Assembly: GCF_024346585.1 (NCBI RefSeq)
Contig: NZ_AP024523.1
Coordinates: 1,683,001-1,747,000, forward strand
DNA from: Streptococcus toyakuensis
GTDB lineage: Bacteria > Bacillota > Bacilli > Lactobacillales > Streptococcaceae
Direction of reading: 5' to 3'
DNA: 64,000 bases
In this document: positions 31,966 to 39,898 of the stretch, in pieces
Layout: each line of letters opens with the position of its first letter
Numbering within the stretch: the first letter of the stretch is position 1
Notes under the pieces: generated by a model
What the model was told of the DNA's origin: nothing
The model's database searches: none
What the model saw: only the letters and a program-made list of their open reading frames with translations
Program-made: the position numbers and the translations under genes

Positions 31966-31996
31966 AGACCCCACCTCTTTCTATTTTACTTTAAAT

Positions 31997-32110
31997 AATA
32001 CTCTTCGAAAATCTCTTCAAACAACGTCAGCTCTATCTGCAACCTCAGAACAGTGTTTTGAGCAACCTGCGCTAGCTTCCTAGTTTACTCTTTGATTTTC
32101 ATTAAGTATA
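31997..32110 (+). repeat. BOX element (boxA-boxC type, no boxB)
   Basis: It starts with AATACTCTTCGAAAATCTCT (boxA) and ends with TTTGATTTTCATTAAGTATA (boxC), with the CAGAACAGTGTTTTGAGCAA core between. It is the pneumococcal/mitis-group intergenic BOX repeat with no clear boxB module and some decay. The 447-bp gap 31799-32245 holds this repeat, the CtsR site, the small ORF and the mraY terminator. Confidence 0.88.
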
Positions 32111-32215
32111 AGTGTTCTAGCAAGGCTTTCATTTACCTTACGTTCATAATATACTACATTAGTCAGAAAAGGTCAAGAGATTTGACTTTAATTGACCAAT
32201 ATTTTTTAGAATGCA

Positions 32216-32243
32216 AAAACACCCTGAAATATCAGGGTGCTAT
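32216..32243 (-). terminator. Terminator of the rsmH-ftsL-pbpX-mraY operon
   Basis: Minus-strand AGCACCCTGATATTTCAGGGTG followed by TTTTTGCATTC, directly after the mraY stop. Confidence 0.8.
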
Positions 32244-32245
32244 TC

Positions 32246-33226
32246 TTACATCAAATACAAAATTGCTAGGGTCAGGAGACTTGCTAGAAGTCCCACTCCC
32301 CAAAAGAAGAAGTCAACCTTCCACTCGCTCCAAGGATTTCCTTTACCAGACAATCCTCCAAGCTCAAAATGGTGATGCACAGGCGTCATGCGGAAAATAC
32401 GTTTGCCACCAGTCATTTTGAAATAACTGACTTGCATCATGACTGAAGTTGTTTCAAAAACATAAACAATTCCGATAATCAAGAGAGTCCATTCTTGGTG
32501 GAGGGCCATAGAGATAGCTGCCAGCATTCCACCGAGAGCTAAACTTCCCACATCCCCCATAAAGACCTTAGCAGGCTTATGGTTAAAGACAAAGAAACCA
32601 AGCAAACCACCAATCATGGCAAGAATCACTAGAAGAATATCCATCTGACCTTGCACATAGGCAATAACTCCATAGGCAGACAAACTAATCACGACTGAAA
32701 TACTAGCCAGACCGTCAATGCCGTCAGTCAAGTTGACTGCGTTTGAAAAACCAACTAGCCAGAAAAGGGCGAAGACAATATAGAAAATCCCTAGATGCAC
32801 TTGGTAACCAAAGACTGAAAGCATATCGCCACCGCGCTCATAGAAAAGGTAGAAAACGACCCCACCTAGGAGCTGAAGAGCCAATTTCTGCTTGGGATTT
32901 AGCCCCTCATTGATTTTGCGGAAGACCTTGAGGAAGTCATCTAAAAATCCGATTAAACCATAAAGAACCAAGATGAACAAAATCATTCCCACATTATTGC
33001 TGAGTTGGTTACTAAATAGGGCAAGAAAGAAGGCAACTAAAACAGAAGCAATTAAGAAAACCAAACCTCCCATTGTAGGAGTCCCAGCTTTTGCCTGGTG
33101 CTGTTTAACATCCTCATGCATCTGCTGGCCTGTAATTTGCGCCTTTCTATAAAATTGGATAAAGGCCGGAATTCCTACTAAAGTTAGTAAAAATGTCACA
33201 ATTCCAGCACTAATAGAAATAAACAT
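32246..33226 (-). CDS. mraY: Phospho-N-acetylmuramoyl-pentapeptide transferase
   Basis: A 326-aa polytopic membrane enzyme (about ten helices) that makes lipid I from UDP-MurNAc-pentapeptide and undecaprenyl phosphate. Signatures are [14 protein letters not shown] (~45-58), the Asp-rich [10 protein letters not shown] (~92), [10 protein letters not shown] (~165, catalytic Asp), [12 protein letters not shown] (~222) and the C-terminal [14 protein letters not shown]. It follows pbpX with one base between, last gene of the division operon. Confidence 0.96.
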   Translation of the reverse strand: MFISISAGIVTFLLTLVGIPAFIQFYRKAQITGQQMHEDVKQHQAKAGTPTMGGLVFLIASVLVAFFLALFSNQLSNNVGMILFILVLYGLIGFLDDFLKVFRKINEGLNPKQKLALQLLGGVVFYLFYERGGDMLSVFGYQVHLGIFYIVFALFWLVGFSNAVNLTDGIDGLASISVVISLSAYGVIAYVQGQMDILLVILAMIGGLLGFFVFNHKPAKVFMGDVGSLALGGMLAAISMALHQEWTLLIIGIVYVFETTSVMMQVSYFKMTGGKRIFRMTPVHHHFELGGLSGKGNPWSEWKVDFFFWGVGLLASLLTLAILYLM

Positions 33227-33227
33227 A

Positions 33228-35483
33228 TTAGTCTCCTAAAGTTAATTTAATTTTTTTAATGTTTTTGATAGCTGTATTAGTCCGAACATCTTGCTTCTGA
33301 ACAACGGAACCTGAACCTTCAAATTCCAGTTCAATATCCAACCATTTAGCAAAGGTCTCGGCAGTCTCTTTTTTCCAGCCATACATGTCTGGAATTTCTT
33401 CTACCTTATCCGATAAAAGGAGAACTTGTTGGTTTGGTGCAAGATTGGTCCCTTCTTCTACAGAAGTCTCTTTAATCTTTGTTCCAGTACCTACAACGAT
33501 TGGTTGCACAATATTTCGGCGTAAGGCTTCCGCCAACTCACCAGGTGAAATATCCTTGATGCTAGGCATTGCATAAGAAGATTCTGTCGTAACTTTATCT
33601 AAATTTTTGGCTGGAGATTGAAGATTGAGAGATTCTTTCATAGCTGAAGCCCGCTCCAAGATTGGGGTGGCAAATTCTCCCAACTGGATACCTGAATAAT
33701 GCTCAGGCTGTTGAACCGTTACATACAAGATAAAATCAGGATTTTCAGCAGGATTCATAGTCACAACTGAGAAAATATAATTGGTAGAACCAACCAAGTA
33801 TCCTCCATTTTTCTCATCAGCGATTTGAGCCGTACCGGATTTAACTGCTACATTTTGTCCAGGAACTGTTATAATTGGCTTTCCTGTGTAGTGATTATAC
33901 ATAGTTCCATATAGAGGGTCCGTCCCAACTAAGATCATGTGATTTCGAGTTGTGCTTGCTGTCTCTTTGGAAACAGGATTTCCTACTATTTCTTTTTGTG
34001 ACTTACGTACAGACTGATTGTTAGTATCATAAATAGCACTTATAAATTTTGGCTCCAGCATAACTCCATCATTAGCAATAGCTGTAAAGGCACGAAGCAT
34101 TTGTGTTTGTGTCACTGAAATTCCTTGCCCAAATGAGCTTTGAGCAATACTAACAATATTATCAGCTGGAAGTTGACCAGCGTATTCATCTGTCAAGCCA
34201 AAGCGAGTTGGAACCCCAAATTTAAAGCGTTTTAGATAATCCAACCAAGTAGCATCTCCCATTTTTTGTTCAAGTAGACTCATTCCAACATTACTGGAGT
34301 GAGCGAAACCTTGTAAGAAAGTCATCATCCCACCAGTAGTCAAACCTTCATTAACATCCCAATCTCGAGTCGTCACATCCGCCATTTTAAATTTACTGCT
34401 ATTGAAGTATTCTCCACTTGGGAAGGTATTATTATCAATAGAAGAAGCTAACGTCATAACCTTCATGCCTGATCCTGGTTCATAGTTACTTTGATAAAGA
34501 ATATCACGCCAAACAAAGTCCTCAGTGATTCCTTCTTTAGTATCTGCATTAAAGGTAGGTCGTTGGGTGGTAGCGAGGATTTCACCGGTCTTTGCACTGA
34601 CCAAGGTCGCGGTCATATACTTACCTTTTAATTTTTCTAGAAAGGCATCCATCTGAGTTTCCATGAAAGATTGTAGCGGACTAGACAATGTTGTATAAAC
34701 ATCCTTGCCATCCACAGTTTGTTGCGATACCAGTTCTGTACCTGGTACGATATTTCCTACACGGTCTTTTTCATAGGTAATAATACCGTCTGTCCCTGCA
34801 AGAATACTGTTCAAGGAACTCTCCATTCCAGAGGTTCCCAGCAAACTCTTGCTGCCATCTTCATTTTCATGGAGCTGAGCTAGTCCGATAAAACTAGAAG
34901 CAAATTGTCCATTTGGATAACTTCTGTTAGGGCTAGTTGTAAAGTCAATCCCTTCCACACTAGCATCTTTCAAATCTTTTTTAATCGCCATCATATTGGC
35001 ATAGGTAATCCCATTTCCTTTTGCACCAAAGGAAACTTGGGTCAGATTTGGTTGAGCTAATTGCTCTTTCACATAAGCTTCATCCATGTCTAAATACTTA
35101 TGGAAGACTTCAGCTACCTTATTAAACTGCGAATCCTCTACATAAAGAATTTTCCCCGTTGCTGACTTGTATTTTTTATCAATAACAGCATACACGTTAT
35201 AAGAGGTCGCATCTTCAGCGATAGGCACTCCATTTCGGTCATAGATAGTTCCACGCTTGGCAGGAACTGTTCGGGTTGTTTGGTGAACCTTTTTAGCTTC
35301 TTTTACTAAGTCAGTACCAAATATATTACCTTTCGCGATAATATAAGCAAAATTGGCCAAAAAGAGACCAAAAAGGGCAACCGCTACAAAGCTGAGGTAC
35401 TTACCAACTATCCTACGGTTTTTTGCTGGAGATTTACGATTTTTGATCGCAAATCGGGTTATTTTTTCTTTCCACTGTTTCAT
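33228..35483 (-). CDS. pbpX: Penicillin-binding protein 2x (class B), altered active-site motifs
   Basis: A 751-aa septal transpeptidase working with FtsW. It has a cytoplasmic tail, one transmembrane helix (~28-50), a dimerisation domain, a transpeptidase domain and two C-terminal PASTA domains. The active-site motif is S338-G-M-K; susceptible pneumococci have STMK at 337-340 (this copy has one extra N-terminal residue), so the Thr338 equivalent is Gly. The KSGT motif is preceded by Val (AVKSGTAQ) instead of Leu, matching the known L546V change. SSN (HSSNVGM) is intact. Thr338 substitutions are central to PBP2x-mediated beta-lactam resistance. Many further differences from the R6 sequence (from memory) suggest a mosaic or mitis-type allele. 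Confidence 0.96.
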   Translation of the reverse strand: MKQWKEKITRFAIKNRKSPAKNRRIVGKYLSFVAVALFGLFLANFAYIIAKGNIFGTDLVKEAKKVHQTTRTVPAKRGTIYDRNGVPIAEDATSYNVYAVIDKKYKSATGKILYVEDSQFNKVAEVFHKYLDMDEAYVKEQLAQPNLTQVSFGAKGNGITYANMMAIKKDLKDASVEGIDFTTSPNRSYPNGQFASSFIGLAQLHENEDGSKSLLGTSGMESSLNSILAGTDGIITYEKDRVGNIVPGTELVSQQTVDGKDVYTTLSSPLQSFMETQMDAFLEKLKGKYMTATLVSAKTGEILATTQRPTFNADTKEGITEDFVWRDILYQSNYEPGSGMKVMTLASSIDNNTFPSGEYFNSSKFKMADVTTRDWDVNEGLTTGGMMTFLQGFAHSSNVGMSLLEQKMGDATWLDYLKRFKFGVPTRFGLTDEYAGQLPADNIVSIAQSSFGQGISVTQTQMLRAFTAIANDGVMLEPKFISAIYDTNNQSVRKSQKEIVGNPVSKETASTTRNHMILVGTDPLYGTMYNHYTGKPIITVPGQNVAVKSGTAQIADEKNGGYLVGSTNYIFSVVTMNPAENPDFILYVTVQQPEHYSGIQLGEFATPILERASAMKESLNLQSPAKNLDKVTTESSYAMPSIKDISPGELAEALRRNIVQPIVVGTGTKIKETSVEEGTNLAPNQQVLLLSDKVEEIPDMYGWKKETAETFAKWLDIELEFEGSGSVVQKQDVRTNTAIKNIKKIKLTLGD

Positions 35484-35486
35484 TTC

Positions 35487-35804
35487 TTACTCCGCTGCTC
35501 GGATATTTTCGTTATTTAGCTGCAAATCCTTGGAATTTGCAATCTCTTTCAAACGTTCTGAACGAATCAATTCATTGACCTCTTGCTTGGCATCGTCTAG
35601 CTCTGTTTTCTTTTCTTCGATTTGAGCATTGACCTTGGTCAATTCATTCTGAACTTGTAATAGCTTGGTCTGCATAAACACAACGCTAATTGCCAGGATA
35701 ATCATTGTTGCAGCAATCGAAACATAGAAGGCCTTTTCCACACGTGAAAAACCTTTAAACTTCGTTTGCAATAACTGGCTTGTTTTTTCGATTCTTTCTG
35801 CCAT
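35487..35804 (-). CDS. ftsL: FtsL, divisome scaffold protein
   Basis: A 105-aa bitopic membrane protein with a cytoplasmic basic N-terminus, one helix (VEKAFYVSIAATMIILAISVVF, ~26-47) and an extracellular coiled coil (LLQVQNELTKVNAQIEEKK). It forms a complex with DivIC and DivIB. It sits between rsmH and pbpX, three bases before pbpX. Confidence 0.92.
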   Translation of the reverse strand: MAERIEKTSQLLQTKFKGFSRVEKAFYVSIAATMIILAISVVFMQTKLLQVQNELTKVNAQIEEKKTELDDAKQEVNELIRSERLKEIANSKDLQLNNENIRAAE

Positions 35805-35814
35805 GTTTTTCCTC

Positions 35815-36765
35815 TTACTTGTGAATTTTTCTGGCCACGCGCAACTTGGCAGAGTGCGAGCGGTTATTGGCTTCTAATTCTTCTGCACTTGGCAAGATTG
35901 GCTTACGGGATACCAATTCCATCTTGGGCTTGAGATCATCTGGGATGAAAGGCAAACCTTTGGGAACTTCCACTGTTGAAGCTTCCTTGAACAATTGCTT
36001 GGTCAAGCGGTCTTCTAGCGAATGGAAGGTAATCACTGAAATTCTACCATCTAGAGCCAACATCTCCATGGCCTGCTGGATGGACTCATCTGCCGCTCCC
36101 AGTTCATCATTGACTTCAATTCGAATAGCCTGGAAAATCTGCTTGGCAGGATGGCCCTTCTTCTTGAGCTCCTTGGCAGGTTTGGCAGACTTGATAATTT
36201 CTGCTAACTCAGTCGTTGTCTCGATTGGCTTGACTTCACGTGCTTGTTCGATCTTACGCGCAATCTGTTTAGAGAATTTATCCTCACCATACTTGAAGAA
36301 AATTCGAACCAAGTCATGATAGTCATAGTGGTTCACTACCTCATAGGCTGTCAGACTAGCATCCTGATTCATGCGCATGTCCAGTGGCGCATCCTTTTTA
36401 TAAGAAAAACCACGCTCACGCTGGTCCAATTGAGGACTAGACACTCCCAAGTCATAACAAATTCCATCAATTTCCTGAACACCAGCTTCGCGCAAACGTG
36501 CCTGTAAATGACGGAAGTTATCCTTGATAAAAGTCACCATCCCTTTTTCGATATAGGGTGCCAAGCGTTTTTGCGCATTATCAATGGCATTCTGGTCTTG
36601 GTCAAAGGCATAGAGATGGCCTTTTTCACTTAATTTACTTAATAAATATTCGCTATGGCCCGCTCCACCCAAAGTCGCATCAACGTAGATACCGTCAGGC
36701 TTTACGTCGAGCATATCAATCGTTTCGTGGAGTAAGACCGTTACATGATGAAATTCTTTTGTCAT
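35815..36765 (-). CDS. rsmH: 16S rRNA (cytosine1402-N4)-methyltransferase
   Basis: A 316-aa SAM-dependent enzyme methylating N4 of C1402 in the ribosomal P site. N-terminal [14 protein letters not shown], the SAM motif [15 protein letters not shown] (~30-44), the [11 protein letters not shown] block (~105) and [13 protein letters not shown] (~250) are all present. It is the first gene of the rsmH-ftsL-pbpX-mraY operon in the streptococcal dcw cluster. Confidence 0.96.
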   Translation of the reverse strand: MTKEFHHVTVLLHETIDMLDVKPDGIYVDATLGGAGHSEYLLSKLSEKGHLYAFDQDQNAIDNAQKRLAPYIEKGMVTFIKDNFRHLQARLREAGVQEIDGICYDLGVSSPQLDQRERGFSYKKDAPLDMRMNQDASLTAYEVVNHYDYHDLVRIFFKYGEDKFSKQIARKIEQAREVKPIETTTELAEIIKSAKPAKELKKKGHPAKQIFQAIRIEVNDELGAADESIQQAMEMLALDGRISVITFHSLEDRLTKQLFKEASTVEVPKGLPFIPDDLKPKMELVSRKPILPSAEELEANNRSHSAKLRVARKIHK

Positions 36766-36774
36766 ATCTTATCT

Positions 36775-36811
36775 ATTTTACCACAAATCTGACTAGCTTG
36801 CACTAGTCAGA
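36775..36811 (-). promoter_or_regulatory. Promoter of the division operon with overlapping palindrome
   Basis: The minus strand has an extended -10 (TGGTAAAAT, core 36775-36780) 10 bp before the rsmH ATG, which implies a very short leader. A perfect 9-bp inverted repeat, TCTGACTAG / CTAGTCAGA (36788-36811, 6-nt loop), covers the spacer and -35 region. Possible readings are a regulator operator or a terminator stem for leftward transcription. Confidence 0.45.
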
Positions 36812-36848
36812 CAAATAGGCCAAAAAAAGTAAGATTTCTTTAAGAAAT

Positions 36849-36890
36849 ATGTCAAATATGCTTGACATTCTCTCTATAGAAGAATATAAT
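36849..36890 (+). promoter_or_regulatory. Promoter and operator of the XRE-DUF3278 operon
   Basis: A near-consensus sigma-70 promoter: TTGACA (36862-36867), exactly 17 bp, TATAAT (36885-36890). A perfect inverted repeat ATGTCAA / TTGACAT (36849-36855 and 36862-36868, 6-bp spacer) overlaps the -35, and GTCAAATAT recurs at 36894-36902 after the -10. The layout suggests autorepression by the XRE regulator encoded next. Confidence 0.75.
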
Positions 36891-36930
36891 GTAGTCAAAT
36901 ATATACGACATGAATCAGAAAGGAGAACAG

Positions 36931-37125
36931 ATGAATCGTGTGAAAGAATTTCGCAAGGAACTGGGCATTTCCCAGCTCGAGCTCGCCAAGGATATCGGTG
37001 TCTCGAGACAAACCATCAACATGATTGAGAACGACAAGTACAATCCAACTCTGGAACTCTGTCTCAATCTCGCCCGTAGCCTCCAAACTGACCTCAACAG
37101 TCTCTTTTGGGAGGATAATTTTTAA
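36931..37125 (+). CDS. XRE-family transcriptional regulator
   Basis: A 64-aa single-domain helix-turn-helix protein (RKELGISQLELAKDIGVSRQ forms helices 2-3), of the YozG/Cro-like group that often pairs with small membrane proteins. I chose the ATG at 36931, preceded by AAAGGAG at 36919-36925, over an in-frame ATG at 36910. It is first in an apparent operon with three membrane-protein genes, probably repressing its own promoter. Confidence 0.85.
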   Translation: MNRVKEFRKELGISQLELAKDIGVSRQTINMIENDKYNPTLELCLNLARSLQTDLNSLFWEDNF

Positions 37126-37140
37126 AAAAGGAGCCAACTC

Positions 37141-37683
37141 ATGAAAAAAGAAACCTTCACTGAAAAACTGATCAAACGCACATACGGTATCTCTGGTCCC
37201 CTTGACGAATACAAACGGCGTGAGGCCGATCGTATTGGGAACCAAGTCTTTATCATCCTCTTTTATCTGATGATTTTCGGAAATCTTATTCCACTCCTTC
37301 TGGCCTATAAATACCCTCAAGAAGTGGCTCTAATCTATCCTCCTCTGATTCTAGTGATTGCCCTCATCGCTGCTGGCTATGTCACCTACCAAATGAAAAA
37401 AACAGGGATTACAGCTATTGATCCAGATATGCTGAATGAGAAAGAAAGCAAGCAACTATACTACCCAGGTCTTAAAGCAGGTTTGTTCTTTGGTCTATGG
37501 ATGTTTTTTATAACTCCTCTTCTCAGTATACTCATAGGTGAAGGTCAGGACTATTTTCATTCTCTCCTAACTATAAGAAATGGTGTATCAAGCATTCTCG
37601 GTTCTATCTTCTTCGGAGCGAGCATACAGTTCCTCATCTCCCGTCGCATTGCAAAAACTAAAAAAGAGCAAGATGAGGATTAG
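37141..37683 (+). CDS. DUF3278 family membrane protein (first copy)
   Basis: A 180-aa protein with four predicted helices in two pairs (~32-52, ~60-80; ~112-132, ~150-168) and a charged C-terminus (RRIAKTKKEQDED). The N-terminus FTEKLIKRTYGISGPLDEYKR is the family signature and recurs in the third gene of the operon. Function unknown; the XRE plus DUF3278 pairing is common in streptococci. AAAAAGGAG precedes the ATG. Confidence 0.75.
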   Translation: MKKETFTEKLIKRTYGISGPLDEYKRREADRIGNQVFIILFYLMIFGNLIPLLLAYKYPQEVALIYPPLILVIALIAAGYVTYQMKKTGITAIDPDMLNEKESKQLYYPGLKAGLFFGLWMFFITPLLSILIGEGQDYFHSLLTIRNGVSSILGSIFFGASIQFLISRRIAKTKKEQDED

Positions 37684-37693
37684 GAGGTGCCCT

Positions 37694-38029
37694 ATGAAAT
37701 CACTAGTAACTTTACTTACCTATCATCTTTTGTTTGCTTCTCTACTCACCTTCATCATCGTTTCAGGGAACTTGCCAATCTACGATATAGTCCTCCTTCC
37801 AGTCTTTGTTCCAGCACTCAACAAAGGATTGACTTATCTAAAGATAGATTCCCAAAAAACGCGCATACTCAACCTAGCACTATGCTTTACGATTCTATCC
37901 TTTCTATCCTTACCACAGCTGACGCTCATTTCAAGCAATTGGAAATATTATATACTGCTAACTATCGCCATCCTTTCTTCTATTACTTATCTTTATTATC
38001 TCTATCAATTCGTAAAAGAAACAAAATAG
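37694..38029 (+). CDS. Small hydrophobic membrane protein
   Basis: A 111-aa protein with about four closely spaced helices and little soluble sequence (MKSLVTLLTYHLLFASLLTF at the start; YYLYQFVKETK at the end). I do not recognise a family. AGGAGGTGCCCT gives a strong ribosome-binding site for the ATG at 37694; an in-frame upstream extension would overlap the previous gene. It lies between the two DUF3278 genes and probably works with them. Confidence 0.7.
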   Translation: MKSLVTLLTYHLLFASLLTFIIVSGNLPIYDIVLLPVFVPALNKGLTYLKIDSQKTRILNLALCFTILSFLSLPQLTLISSNWKYYILLTIAILSSITYLYYLYQFVKETK

Positions 38030-38055
38030 CATCGTTCATTTAGGAGAAATCACCC

Positions 38056-38634
38056 ATGAAAAAAGAAGACTTAACAACTCGCCTACTTCGAAATTTCTTT
38101 CATATCCAAGGGCCTTTTGATGAATGCCGTCAAGAGGTTATCTACAAGGCTTGCGCCCGTTCCATGATCCAAATCTTTTACTCTTCCTTCATTCTCTTCC
38201 TGTTCTATATTTTGTTCGGAAGCTTTATAGAAATTGTTCGAAATGTTATGCCCTACATCTATTTTGGACTCATTTTGTTCATGAGTATAAAAGCTCAAAA
38301 AGCCGTCCAAGAGCTTCATCTTGAAAAGGATGACAAATCAGAAATCATTCTCAAAACCTACAGCAAAGCCCAAATCAAATTCCGAAGCTGGATTGTGTTT
38401 ATCGGTATTCAGATTGGCCTCTTTACCTTACTCATCTTTCATAAAGTCTTCGTTCAGCAGATGTCCCTTTCAGATTTTGTGAAGTTGCTCATGCAATTCG
38501 ATAAAAGTGGTCCTTTCCTAATGTACGGTCTGATTATCGGTAGCATTTTTGGAACCCTGACCTACGGCTTTCTATCCCTACAGGAGGAGAAAACTCCTAA
38601 AAATACCAAACAGAAGGAGAAAAGCAAGCAGTGA
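38056..38634 (+). CDS. DUF3278 family membrane protein (second copy)
   Basis: A 192-aa paralogue of the protein at 37141-37683: same N-terminus (LTTRLLRNFFHIQGPFDECRQ), four helices in two pairs and a lysine-rich tail (KTPKNTKQKEKSKQ). TAGGAGAAA precedes the ATG. Its stop codon overlaps the GTG of the glutathione peroxidase gene by a few bases, suggesting that gene was once translationally coupled to it. Function unknown. Confidence 0.75.
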   Translation: MKKEDLTTRLLRNFFHIQGPFDECRQEVIYKACARSMIQIFYSSFILFLFYILFGSFIEIVRNVMPYIYFGLILFMSIKAQKAVQELHLEKDDKSEIILKTYSKAQIKFRSWIVFIGIQIGLFTLLIFHKVFVQQMSLSDFVKLLMQFDKSGPFLMYGLIIGSIFGTLTYGFLSLQEEKTPKNTKQKEKSKQ

Positions 38635-39107
38635 CTTCACTATACGATTTTTCAGTCTTGAATCAAGACCATCAATAAACTCCACTAGAGACCTATCGTG
38701 GTAAGGTTCTCTTGGTTGTCAACACTGCTACTGGATGTGGTTTAACGCCCCAGTACCAAGGACTTCAAGAACTCTATGATCGCTATCAAGAACAAGGTTT
38801 TGAGATTTTAGACTTCCCTTGCAATCAGTTTATGGGACAAGCACCAGGCAGCGCAGAGGAAATCAACGCCTTCTGTAGCCTACATTACCAGACCACCTTC
38901 CCACGTTTTGCCAAAATCAAGGTCAACGGTAAGGAAGCAGATCCTCTCTATGTTTGGTTGAAAGAACAAAAATCTGGCCCGCTGGGAAAACGAGTCGAAT
39001 GGAATTTCGCTAAGTTTCTCATCGGTCGAGATGGGCAGGTTTTTGAACGCTTCTCTTCAAAAACAGACCCAAAACAAATTGAAGAGGCGATACAAAAACT
39101 ACTATAA
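38631..39107 (+). pseudogene. gpo: Glutathione peroxidase, interrupted by an in-frame stop
   Basis: From the GTG at 38631 the frame reads TSLYDFSVLNQDHQ, then TAA at 38676-38678 (codon 16), then continues intact as TPLETYRGKVLLVVNTATGCG to the stop at 39107. The peroxidase tetrad is otherwise preserved: Cys in NTATGCGLT, Gln in FPCNQFMG, Trp-Asn in VEWNFAKF. The active residue is Cys, and the stop is UAA rather than UGA, so selenocysteine decoding is excluded. No other start before strand beta-1 keeps the fold, so the gene is probably recently inactivated. In pneumococcus it neighbours a GH31 gene, as here once the cassette at 39.2-42.9 kb is removed. Confidence 0.85.
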
Positions 39108-39115
39108 TTTCACAA

Positions 39116-39162
39116 TCTCACTATTATTAGTTCTCCTTTAGCCTAAGAATAGTGGGATTTTT
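39116..39162 (+). terminator. Terminator of the gpo region
   Basis: CTCACTATTATT / AAGAATAGTGGG with an 18-nt loop, then ATTTTTTGATG, ten bases after the gpo stop. Confidence 0.6.
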
Positions 39163-39183
39163 TGATGGGCTTTGACTTAAATA

Positions 39184-39221
39184 GAAAAACACCCCATGAT
39201 ATGAACCATGAAGTGTTGTAA
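39184..39221 (-). terminator. Terminator of the umuC cassette
   Basis: Minus-strand AACACTTCATGGTTCATATC / ATGGGGTGTT followed by TTTTCTATTT, about 30 nt past the last gene of the leftward cassette. Confidence 0.6.
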
Positions 39222-39249
39222 AAATGATACATTCATAGCAGACAAGGCA

Positions 39250-39543
39250 CTACTGACTGCTATTCTTGACTCCTGAATATGTATAGGTCCTATTTCTGGG
39301 ACACGCTTTTTCCGTTACCACCCTAAAATAAAAGCTATGCTCCCGCCCATCCTTGGCATTTTCCTTGTTTAAGACAAAGTAATTTTTCTGATTCAAGGCC
39401 ATGGTGCGTAGGATGTCATCAATCAAGAAAGTCAGAGGTACATTCATGGCAGAGTATTTTTGAAAATCCTCTTCAAAACGAATATAGTCATCTGAAAAAT
39501 AATCCATCTGCAGTTTGTTTTCATACAGCTCTTTTCTAGTCAT
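39250..39543 (-). CDS. Small protein of the UmuC/YolD cassette
   Basis: A 97-aa protein, hydrophilic, with no signal peptide or motif I recognise (RKELYENKLQMDYFSDDYIR near the N-terminus). It overlaps the YolD-like gene by 8 bp and is last in the cassette, so it is probably cotranscribed and translationally coupled. Similar small genes follow yolD-like genes in streptococcal mobile elements. Function unknown. Confidence 0.65.
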   Translation of the reverse strand: MTRKELYENKLQMDYFSDDYIRFEEDFQKYSAMNVPLTFLIDDILRTMALNQKNYFVLNKENAKDGREHSFYFRVVTEKACPRNRTYTYSGVKNSSQ

Positions 39544-39898
39544 AAACTCCCTCCTCCCACAGCCGAATTTCTAGGATATCTGCAACCTCTATCAACCTAT
39601 ATCCCTCGTTTGTCCTAATAGATAGAGTCTGAGGTGATAACTCTTTCACCACACCGATGATAGTCGCCTTCTGCCTCTTTTCCTTAACCACAAAGAATCC
39701 CTTTAGCTGGCTAATATAAAGCTGAGAAAGCAAGTGCAACTTCTCATCTGGAGTCAAATCCGTCGAAAAATCAACACGGCTTTTTTCTTCACTGAGCGAA
39801 CTGGTGTGTTCTGAAAGGTAAAATCCCATCCACTTCTGCATACCTGGATCTTGATAATATCGCGCAGATTGAAAGGGTAAATAAGAACGATCAATCAT
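39536..39898 (-). CDS. YolD-like protein
   Basis: A 120-aa YolD-family protein, a common small partner of Gram-positive Y-family polymerases and regarded as a functional counterpart of UmuD. The C-terminal half forms the YolD beta-barrel (TIIGVVKELSPQTLSIRTNE, YRLIEVADILEI). Its ATG overlaps the polymerase stop (ATGA), so it is translationally coupled to it. Confidence 0.78.
   Translation of the reverse strand: MIDRSYLPFQSARYYQDPGMQKWMGFYLSEHTSSLSEEKSRVDFSTDLTPDEKLHLLSQLYISQLKGFFVVKEKRQKATIIGVVKELSPQTLSIRTNEGYRLIEVADILEIRLWEEGVYD

Noticed and set aside
36895..37320. 141-aa minus-strand ORF opposite the XRE regulator
   Set aside because: It overlaps two well-supported + strand genes with promoter and ribosome-binding sites; its translation looks like antisense.
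38676..38678. Selenocysteine or other recoding at the internal stop of gpo
   Set aside because: The codon is UAA, not UGA, is not at the catalytic position, and the catalytic residue is already Cys.
38712..39107. Glutathione peroxidase starting at 38712 as a full gene
   Set aside because: This start removes the first beta strand and lies after the in-frame TAA; the homologous frame clearly begins at 38631, so I treat it as a pseudogene.
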